NCBI GenBank assembly: GCA_945869245.1
Contig: CAMBOY010000214.1
Coordinates: 1 to 5,338 of the forward strand
Length of the DNA stretch: 5,338 nt
Reading direction: 5' to 3'
DNA from: Hydrogenophaga intermedia
Lineage (GTDB): Bacteria > Pseudomonadota > Gammaproteobacteria > Burkholderiales > Burkholderiaceae_C
A model generated the notes under the pieces. It saw only the letters and a program-made list of their open reading frames with translations. It did not search any database and was not told where the DNA came from. The first letter of the stretch is position 1, and every line of letters begins with the position of its first letter. This document shows positions 1 to 5,122 of the stretch, piece by piece. Both the position numbers and the translations under genes were made by a program.

Positions 1-577
1 TAGCGAAGGCGCCACCGCGACCCAGACCGTGCGCTGGACGCTGGACGACGGGGCGCGGCTGGAATGGCTGCCGCTGGAAACCATTGCCTACCCCGGTTGC
101 CTAGGCGCCAACCACTGGAGCGCAAGCCTGGCGCCCACCGCCGAACTCATGGCCTGGGAAGTCACCGCGCTGGGACTGCCCGACGCCAAGCAGCCCTTTG
201 TGAGCGGCCTGCTGCAGCAGCGCATGGTCATCGACGGTGTATGGCGCGACGAAGGCCGGCTCGACGCCGCCGACGAGCGCCTGATGCAACACCCCATGGG
301 CCTGGGTGGCCAGCGCTGCATCGGCACCCTGGTGTTGGCCAGCGGCAGCGCCATGCCCGCGACGCGCCAAGAGGCCCTGCTGGAAGCGGTGCGCGCCGTG
401 CTGGATGCGAGCGAAGCCTTCGCCGGCGCCACCTGCCCCAACGACCAGGTGCTGGTGGTGCGTGCCCTAGGCCCACGGGTGGAGCCAGTGATGGCGCTGC
501 TGCAAAGCTGCTGGGCCGCGCTGCGCCCAGCCGCCTGGGGGCTGCAACCGGTGCGACCGCGCATTTGGTCGGTGTGA
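1..577 (+). CDS. ureD: Urease accessory protein UreD, C-terminal part (5' end outside window)
   Basis: UreD (UreH) is a cytoplasmic chaperone that binds apo-urease with UreF and UreG and helps deliver nickel to the active site. The frame is already open at base 2 and gives 191 residues before the TGA at 575-577. UreD proteins are usually about 270-290 residues, so roughly 90 N-terminal residues are missing. Recognisable features are LEWLPLETI at visible residues 20-28, which matches the UreD core motif LEWLPQET; a W-E-V-x-A-L-G-L-P segment around residues 47-55; and the C-terminal RPRIWSV, close to the family ending PRIW. The GTG at 29 lies inside this conserved part and is not the start. The next gene on the right (stop at 626) converges on it, so this is the last gene of its transcription unit, or it is followed by nothing on this strand until 2523. 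Recognised by motif recall only. Confidence 0.9.
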   Translation, partial: SEGATATQTVRWTLDDGARLEWLPLETIAYPGCLGANHWSASLAPTAELMAWEVTALGLPDAKQPFVSGLLQQRMVIDGVWRDEGRLDAADERLMQHPMGLGGQRCIGTLVLASGSAMPATRQEALLEAVRAVLDASEAFAGATCPNDQVLVVRALGPRVEPVMALLQSCWAALRPAAWGLQPVRPRIWSV

Positions 578-625
578 CACAGCCGAAAGGCGTCGGACAC
601 CACGGCCAGTTGTTGCGCCAACACT

Positions 626-1822
626 TCAATGGTGCACAGGGGCTGACAACACCTGTGCTAGCGCCTTGTCCAGCAACGCCAGAGACTGCTGCAATTCGGC
701 CTCAGTGATGTTGAGCGCGGGCATGAACCGCAACAGATCCGGTCTGGGTGCATTGAGCAGCAAACCCACCGGCGCAAGTTCCCGCGCCGCTACCACCACG
801 GCCTCGGCGCAGTCGCTCGACAACACCAAGGCGCGCAGCAAACCCAATCCCCTCTCGCCTTTAAGTCCATAGCGCTGTGACAGCTGGACCAAGCCCCCGG
901 ACAGTTGCTCGGCACGCTGCCGCACCTGTTCCAACAACGGTTCCTGCGCAATTGCATTGAGCACAGCGAGCCCTGCTGCGGCCATCACCGGATTGCCGCA
1001 GTAGGTTCCGCCCTGGTCTCCGGGCTCAAATACATTGAAGCGCTCTTGACACAACACGGCCGACAAGGGCACCCCACCGCCCAGCCCTTTGGCCAAGGTC
1101 ATGATGTCTGGCTGCACATCGAACCATTGGTGGGCAAACAACCGGCCGCAACGGCCAACACCCGTCTGCACTTCGTCCACGATCAACAGCACGTCCCGCT
1201 CGGTACACAGTGCGCGCAGCTCCCGCACAAAGCCTTTGTCGGCCACGTTGACACCCCCTTCTCCCTGTACCAGCTCCAGCATCACCGCCACGGTGTCGGA
1301 GGTCAAGGCGCACTGCACGGAGTCGATATCGTTCCAACGGGCTTTCTGAAATCCGGTGGGCATCGGCGCATAGATGGCGTCCCAACCGGGTTTACCAGAC
1401 GCACTCATCATCGCCAGCGAGCGCCCATGAAAGCCATGGTCGAAACCCAACATCGCATAGGCGCCGCCGCGCCTCTTGGCGCCCCAGCGACGTGCGAGCT
1501 TGACCGCACCCTCGTTGGCCTCGGCGCCGGAACTGGCCAAAAACACCCGGTCGAAACCGCTCACATCCACCAGCTTTTGCGCCAGGTCCAGCGCCGGTCG
1601 GTTGTAAAAAGCCGGGCTCGGATTGACCAACTGGCGCGCCTGCGTGAGCAGCGCCTGGGTCAACACGTCCGGACAATGCCCCAGGTTATTGACCGCCCAT
1701 CCCTGCAGCAGATCCAGATAACGCTTGCCTTGGTCGTCCTCCAGCCAAGAGCCACGTCCGCGCACGAACACCTGTTCCGGTCTCTGGTTGACGGTGATGA
1801 ATGTTTGACCCAGTGTGCGCAT
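626..1822 (-). CDS. ArgD-like class III (PLP-dependent) aminotransferase
   Basis: This is a fold-type I, class III aminotransferase of 398 residues, the usual length for acetylornithine/succinylornithine transaminases. It closely resembles the ArgD-annotated proteins of Burkholderiales as I recall them. Visible motifs: SGAEA phosphate-binding loop at about 98-102, FHGR at 131-134, DEVQ at 216-219 (Asp216 contacts the PLP ring nitrogen), Lys245 in LAKGLGGG as the Schiff-base lysine, GGTY at 271-274, and LLRFMPALNIT near the C-terminus with Arg365. Glu188 and Arg365 correspond to the gating pair of ornithine aminotransferase. The motif normally EP(I/V)QGEGG reads ELVQGEGG (183-190). The frame is open back to 2137, but that stretch overlaps the upstream DJ-1 gene. 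The chosen ATG follows GGAGG by 4 bases; the ATG at 1825 is one codon earlier and overlaps the upstream stop as ATGA. Either way it is translationally coupled to the DJ-1 gene. No arginine-biosynthesis genes are adjacent, so it may be a catabolic paralogue. Substrate unassigned. Confidence 0.88.
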   Translation of the reverse strand: MRTLGQTFITVNQRPEQVFVRGRGSWLEDDQGKRYLDLLQGWAVNNLGHCPDVLTQALLTQARQLVNPSPAFYNRPALDLAQKLVDVSGFDRVFLASSGAEANEGAVKLARRWGAKRRGGAYAMLGFDHGFHGRSLAMMSASGKPGWDAIYAPMPTGFQKARWNDIDSVQCALTSDTVAVMLELVQGEGGVNVADKGFVRELRALCTERDVLLIVDEVQTGVGRCGRLFAHQWFDVQPDIMTLAKGLGGGVPLSAVLCQERFNVFEPGDQGGTYCGNPVMAAAGLAVLNAIAQEPLLEQVRQRAEQLSGGLVQLSQRYGLKGERGLGLLRALVLSSDCAEAVVVAARELAPVGLLLNAPRPDLLRFMPALNITEAELQQSLALLDKALAQVLSAPVHH

Positions 1823-2418
1823 CATGCCTCCGTCCATGCGTAGTCCATCTGCCGAGCGGTGCGCAAGGCCAAATCTCTGCTGTGCAAACGCTCGACCAAA
1901 TGCAGACTCATGTCGATGCCAGCGGATATGCCGGCCGACGTCACCACAGACCCTGCGTCCAACCAACGACGGTTGGTGTGAACACGCAGACGCGGGAAAC
2001 CTTGGCGCAGTGCCTCCACATCCTCCCAGTGGGTGGTCACATCGCGCCCATCCAGCAAACCGGCTTTGGCCAGCAAAAAGGCTCCTGTGCACACCGACGC
2101 CAACACCCCCGTCACGCTGGCTTGCCATGCGATCCATGCCAGGAGCGCTGGTCGCTCCAGTTCGGCATCCACCACACCGCCGGGCAACACCAACACATCA
2201 AACACTGCGCGCTGTTCGATCGTCGCATCGGGCAGCACACGCACACCCGCTCGGGCGCGCACGGGCCCCTCGCAGACAGCCACTGTCGAGACGGAAAACA
2301 GGGAGCTTTCAGCAGGCTGGCTTCGCGCCTGCACACGGCTGGCGGTGGTGAAAATCTCGTAGGGGCCCGCCATGTCCAACAGCTCCATCTCGTCGAACAT
2401 CAAGATGCCAATGCGCAC
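1822..2418 (-). CDS. DJ-1/PfpI family protein, isonitrile hydratase (InhA)-like
   Basis: A 198-residue cytoplasmic single-domain protein of the DJ-1/PfpI (class I glutamine amidotransferase-like) fold. It opens with beta-strand 1 (RIGILMFD) and then has E-L-L-D-M-A-G-P-Y-E-I-F with Asp15. The nucleophile elbow is S-V-C-T-G-A-F with Cys110 and Thr111, followed by A-G-L-L-D-G-R and TTHWE, and later VVTSAGISAGIDM. In the isonitrile hydratase InhA of Pseudomonas putida the residues needed for activity are Asp17, Cys101 and Thr102, and all three have counterparts here. The family also contains proteins of unknown activity, so isonitrile hydration (to N-substituted formamide) is only a candidate reaction. 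The start is the GTG at 2418, 5 bases after AAGGAGG and at the expected family N-terminus. The ATG at 2439 would add 7 residues but has no Shine-Dalgarno sequence. First gene of a two-gene unit with the aminotransferase, transcribed away from a GlxA-type regulator that probably controls it. Confidence 0.85.
   Translation of the reverse strand: MRIGILMFDEMELLDMAGPYEIFTTASRVQARSQPAESSLFSVSTVAVCEGPVRARAGVRVLPDATIEQRAVFDVLVLPGGVVDAELERPALLAWIAWQASVTGVLASVCTGAFLLAKAGLLDGRDVTTHWEDVEALRQGFPRLRVHTNRRWLDAGSVVTSAGISAGIDMSLHLVERLHSRDLALRTARQMDYAWTEA
1827..1831 (-). promoter_or_regulatory. Shine-Dalgarno sequence of the aminotransferase gene
   Basis: The minus strand reads GGAGG followed by C-ATG-ATG. 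It lies inside the last codons of the DJ-1 gene. Spacing is 1 base to the first ATG (1825) and 4 bases to the second (1822), which favours the second. The TGA of the upstream gene overlaps both ATGs, the arrangement expected for translational coupling. Confidence 0.65.
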
Positions 2419-2522
2419 AACAACCTCCTTGCCAGCCATGAGCTGATACCGAAGATTGCAAGTGTGAGATCAACCGACTGCGACCGCCATGACCTTAATC
2501 CCACCTTTTCTGCCATGGGCAA
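2419..2522. promoter_or_regulatory. Divergent promoter/operator region between the DJ-1 gene and the GlxA-type regulator gene
   Basis: This 104-bp space separates the divergent starts at 2418 (minus) and 2523 (plus). It must hold the promoters of both units and is the natural binding place for the regulator encoded to its right. On the minus strand a weak sigma70-like pair, TTGATC and TATCAG 19 bases apart, lies at roughly 2444-2474. It is too poor to call firmly. I found no convincing long palindrome or direct repeat that would mark an AraC-type operator. Confidence 0.5.
2424..2430 (-). promoter_or_regulatory. Shine-Dalgarno sequence of the DJ-1/PfpI gene (sets a GTG start)
   Basis: AAGGAGG on the minus strand lies 5 bases before the GTG at 2418-2416. 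It falls between the ATG at 2439 and the family's conserved N-terminus. This near-perfect site is why the shorter GTG start is preferred. Confidence 0.75.
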
Positions 2523-3533
2523 ATGATCAAGAAGAAGTCACAATGCCGCATGAGTTGTCGCATTGTTTTTGTGCTGTTCCCGGGTTTTCAGCAACTGGAT
2601 CTGGCAGGCCCCATGGCTGTATTTGAAGTGGCGCAACTGGCTCGCCACGGCAGTTATCAGTGGCGACTTTGCGCCAGCGCGCCACCCTCCGTGCGCAGTT
2701 CAGCGGGCGTTACCTGGCCGGTGCAAGCTCTGCCCAGGCAGTGTGGTCCGAGCGATCTGGTGATGGTAATCGGCGGCGACGGGGTGGACGCCGCCTGCTG
2801 CGACACAGCGCTGCTGCGCTGGCTGCAGCGGGCAAGCCGCAGCGGCGCACGCATGGCCAGCATCTGCAGCGGCAGCCTGATACTGGCGGCAGCCGGTTTG
2901 CTTCGCCATCGCATGGCCACCACCCATTGGTCGCGTAACCGGCAATTTGCGCACGAATTTCCCGAGGTGCAGCTGCAACTCGACCGCATCTTTGTTCGCA
3001 ACCCTGCTCGCACTGGTGGACAAGATCCGCAACCGGAGGTGTGGACCAGCGCAGGCATGACGGCGGGCATTGATCTGTGCCTTGCCATCGTGTCACACGA
3101 CTGCGGCGAAGAAGTCGCCAAAGAGGCCGCGCGGCAACTGGTGGTGGAGCGCCGGCGGGCGGGCGGGCAATCGCAGTTTTCGCCTTTGCTAGAGCGCCAG
3201 CGCCCCGACGGTCGCTTCGGTGCTTTGCTCGATCACATCCGCTTGCATCTGCAGGACGATCACCGGGTGGATGCCCTCGCCGCACGGATGTGCATGAGCC
3301 CTCGCCATTTCGCCCGGTGCTTTCGCGAAGAAACGGGCAGCACACCCGCCCAGGTGATCGAGCGCCTGCGGGTGGAGGCCGCCCGCGCTGCCCTAGAAGC
3401 GGGGCAGCCGTCGGTTCAGCGGGTGGCGATGGACTGCGGGTTCGTCAACGCGGAGCGCATGCGCCGCTCTTTTCAACGGGTGTTTGGCCGACCACCGGCG
3501 GCTTTTCGCAAGTCACGTACGCGGCCCATGTAA
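2523..3533 (+). CDS. GlxA family transcriptional regulator (DJ-1-like domain + AraC-type HTH)
   Basis: A 336-residue two-domain regulator. Residues about 13-205 form a DJ-1/PfpI-like ligand-sensing domain: VFVLFPGFQQLDLAGP with Asp26, ASICSGS with Cys115, A-A-G-L-L, TTHW at 133-136, and TSAGMTAGIDL. Residues about 230-330 form the AraC/XylS DNA-binding domain. Its first helix-turn-helix is around 248-268 (DALAARMCMSPRHFARCF), its second around 297-318 (VQRVAMDCGFVNAERMRRSF), and it ends in the family's VFGRPPAAFR. Known relatives (GbdR, CdhR and ArgR of Pseudomonas) activate genes for amine or amino acid use. The divergent DJ-1/aminotransferase pair is the likely target (inference). About 10 extra residues (roughly 161-172, rich in Pro, Gly and Gln) sit between FVRN and VWTSAG. 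The start is uncertain: the ATG at 2523 has no good Shine-Dalgarno sequence, and the in-frame ATG at 2550 (327 residues) also fits the family. The stop lies 5 bp from that of convergent urtE. Confidence 0.9.
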   Translation: MIKKKSQCRMSCRIVFVLFPGFQQLDLAGPMAVFEVAQLARHGSYQWRLCASAPPSVRSSAGVTWPVQALPRQCGPSDLVMVIGGDGVDAACCDTALLRWLQRASRSGARMASICSGSLILAAAGLLRHRMATTHWSRNRQFAHEFPEVQLQLDRIFVRNPARTGGQDPQPEVWTSAGMTAGIDLCLAIVSHDCGEEVAKEAARQLVVERRRAGGQSQFSPLLERQRPDGRFGALLDHIRLHLQDDHRVDALAARMCMSPRHFARCFREETGSTPAQVIERLRVEAARAALEAGQPSVQRVAMDCGFVNAERMRRSFQRVFGRPPAAFRKSRTRPM

Positions 3534-3538
3534 GCGTT

Positions 3539-4237
3539 TCAAATCGCCACCAACTGCCGCACGCCCTTCTCGGCCATCTCGCTGCCAGGCCCGCTGGCCA
3601 GCACCTCGCCACGCTCCATCACCACATAGCGGTCGGCCAGCGCTTCGGCAAAGTCGTAGTACTGCTCGACCAACACAATGGCCATATCGCCCCGGTCGGC
3701 CAGCATGCGGATCACCCGGCCAATGTCCTTGATGATGTTGGGCTGGATGCCCTCGGTGGGCTCATCGAGTATCAACAGTTTCGGCCCGGCCGCCAGCGCC
3801 CGCGCAATGGCGAGCTGCTGCTGTTGCCCACCCGACAAATCGCCCCCACGGCGCCCCAGCATCTGCTTGAGCACTGGAAACAGCTCGTACAACTCGGCGG
3901 GTATCGGCGTGCCTCCACTCTGACTGGCCAAGCCCATGCGCAGGTTGTCTTCAACGGTGAGGCGCGCAAAAATTTCTCGGCCCTGGGGCACATAACCGAT
4001 GCCGGCACGCGCGCGTTCGTAGGGCGTTTTGTTGGTGATGGGGGCGCCGTTGAAGGTGATGTCGCCGCTCTTGATTGGCACCAAGCCCATGAGCGATTTG
4101 AGCAGCGTGGTTTTTCCCACGCCGTTGCGCCCCAGCACCACCGTCACCTCACCGAGCGCCGCGCTCAGGCTCACGTTGCGCAAGATATGGCTACCGCCAT
4201 AAAACTGGTTGACGTCTTTGACTTCGAGCAAGCTCAT
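3539..4237 (-). CDS. urtE: Urea ABC transporter ATP-binding subunit UrtE
   Basis: One of two nucleotide-binding subunits of the UrtABCDE high-affinity urea importer, a LivF-type ATPase on the cytoplasmic face of the membrane. The 232 residues are full length for the family. Motifs: Walker A GRNGVGKT at 36-43, Q-loop Gln85 in VPQGRE, signature LSGGQ at 134-138, and Walker B LLILDEP at 154-160 with Asp158 and Glu159. The usual H-loop histidine is Gln192 (LVEQYY), normal for LivF/UrtE proteins. The family-typical stretch GREIFARLTVEDNLRMGL is at 86-103. It starts 9 bases after the urtD stop, behind GAGGAA, in one operon with urtC and urtD, and is its last gene here. It converges on the GlxA-type regulator gene with only 5 bp between stop codons. 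It is named UrtE rather than LivF because of the adjacent urtD and nearby ureD and the sequence resemblance to Burkholderiales UrtE. Confidence 0.93.
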   Translation of the reverse strand: MSLLEVKDVNQFYGGSHILRNVSLSAALGEVTVVLGRNGVGKTTLLKSLMGLVPIKSGDITFNGAPITNKTPYERARAGIGYVPQGREIFARLTVEDNLRMGLASQSGGTPIPAELYELFPVLKQMLGRRGGDLSGGQQQQLAIARALAAGPKLLILDEPTEGIQPNIIKDIGRVIRMLADRGDMAIVLVEQYYDFAEALADRYVVMERGEVLASGPGSEMAEKGVRQLVAI

Positions 4238-4242
4238 GTGTG

Positions 4243-4248
4243 TTCCTC
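4243..4248 (-). promoter_or_regulatory. Shine-Dalgarno sequence of urtE
   Basis: GAGGAA on the minus strand lies 5 bases before the urtE ATG and overlaps the urtD stop codon (TGAGGAA). This indicates coupled translation of the two ATPase subunits. Confidence 0.7.
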
Positions 4249-5122
4249 AGCGACCCAAATAGACTTCAATCACCCGCTCATCGGCCTGCACTTGATCGAG
4301 CGTGCCTTCGGCCAGCACCGCGCCATCACACAGCACCGTGACCTTCTCCGAAATCGCGCGGATGAAGCTCATGTCGTGCTCCACCACCATCAGCGAGTGT
4401 TTGCCCTTGAGGCTCAAAAACAGCTCGGCGGTGCGCACAGTTTCCACGTCGGTCATGCCGGCCACCGGCTCGTCGAGCAGCAGCAGTTTGGGCTCTTGCA
4501 TCAGCAGCATGCCGATCTCCAGCCACTGCTTCTGGCCGTGGCTCAGTGTGCCGGCCTGTCGCGCCACCGCATCGGCCAGGTGGATGATGACCAACACATC
4601 GGCCACACGGTCCTTCTGCTCGCCGGTGAGCGCAAAGCGCATGCTCGGCCACACGCCTTTGTGGGTGGCGAGTGCAAGCTCCAGGTTCTCGAACACGCTC
4701 AGGTGCTCAAACACCGTGGGCTTTTGGAACTTGCGGCCGATGCCCAAGGTGGCGATCTCGGCTTCGCGGTGGCGCAGCAAGTCGATGGTGCTGCCGAAAA
4801 ACACCTGGCCACTGTCGGGCCGGGTCTTGCCGGTGATGATGTCCATCATCGTGGTCTTGCCCGCGCCGTTGGGGCCGATGATGCAGCGCAGCTCTCCAGG
4901 CGCAATGTCCAGGTTCAAACCGTTGATCGCCTTGAAGCCGTCAAAGCTCACATGCACGTCTTCGAGGTAGAGGATGCGGCCATGGGTCAAGTCGACCTGA
5001 CCGGGTGTGAGGACCCGGCCGTAGCCAGCGCTGCGTCCGCCCGATTCGGTCTGGCCCTGCAAGCGCGCGACCTGGATTTTTTCGAAGCGCTGCGCGCCAG
5101 CTTCCATCAAATCGGGGGTCAT
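4247..5122 (-). CDS. urtD: Urea ABC transporter ATP-binding subunit UrtD
   Basis: The LivG-type ATPase partner of UrtE in the urea importer, 291 residues. Motifs: Walker A GPNGAGKT at 83-90, Q-loop Gln133 in GRKFQKPTVFE, signature LSHGQ at 193-197, Walker B LLLLDEP at 213-219 with Asp217 and Glu218, and H-loop His249 in VVEHD. GRKFQKPTVFE and the closing VIEVYLGR are typical of UrtD rather than LivG. About 48 residues precede the ATPase core. This leader (MTPDLMEAG..., RVLTPGQVDLTHGRILYLEDV) is shared by Burkholderiales UrtD proteins as I recall them, so it is not an artefact of start choice. The ATG at 5122 overlaps the urtC stop as ATGA and follows GGGGGTGA, which comes from the adjacent repeat. 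urtE follows after 9 bases. Confidence 0.94.
   Translation of the reverse strand: MTPDLMEAGAQRFEKIQVARLQGQTESGGRSAGYGRVLTPGQVDLTHGRILYLEDVHVSFDGFKAINGLNLDIAPGELRCIIGPNGAGKTTMMDIITGKTRPDSGQVFFGSTIDLLRHREAEIATLGIGRKFQKPTVFEHLSVFENLELALATHKGVWPSMRFALTGEQKDRVADVLVIIHLADAVARQAGTLSHGQKQWLEIGMLLMQEPKLLLLDEPVAGMTDVETVRTAELFLSLKGKHSLMVVEHDMSFIRAISEKVTVLCDGAVLAEGTLDQVQADERVIEVYLGR

Noticed and set aside
611..623. TGTTG-CGC-CAACA hairpin between the convergent ureD and aminotransferase genes
   Set aside because: The stem is only 5 bp with no following T-run on either strand, too weak to call a terminator.
64..708. Open frames on both strands overlapping ureD
   Set aside because: Arg/Ala/Pro-rich translations without motifs; the UreD frame has clear family features.
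1826..2137. Upstream extension of the aminotransferase frame to an ATG at 2137, giving 503 residues
   Set aside because: The extra 105 residues overlap the DJ-1 gene in another frame, show no family similarity, and would precede the normal N-terminus of a 398-residue aminotransferase.
905..2526. Long open frames on the + strand opposite the aminotransferase and DJ-1 genes (905-1843, 1801-2526)
   Set aside because: They are antisense to genes with clear family motifs, have low-complexity His/Gln/Arg-rich translations and no recognisable domain. They are shadows of GC-rich codon bias.
3660..3667. Missing H-loop histidine in UrtE (Gln192)
   Set aside because: Gln at this position (LVEQ) is normal for LivF/UrtE-type ATPases and is not a sign of inactivation.
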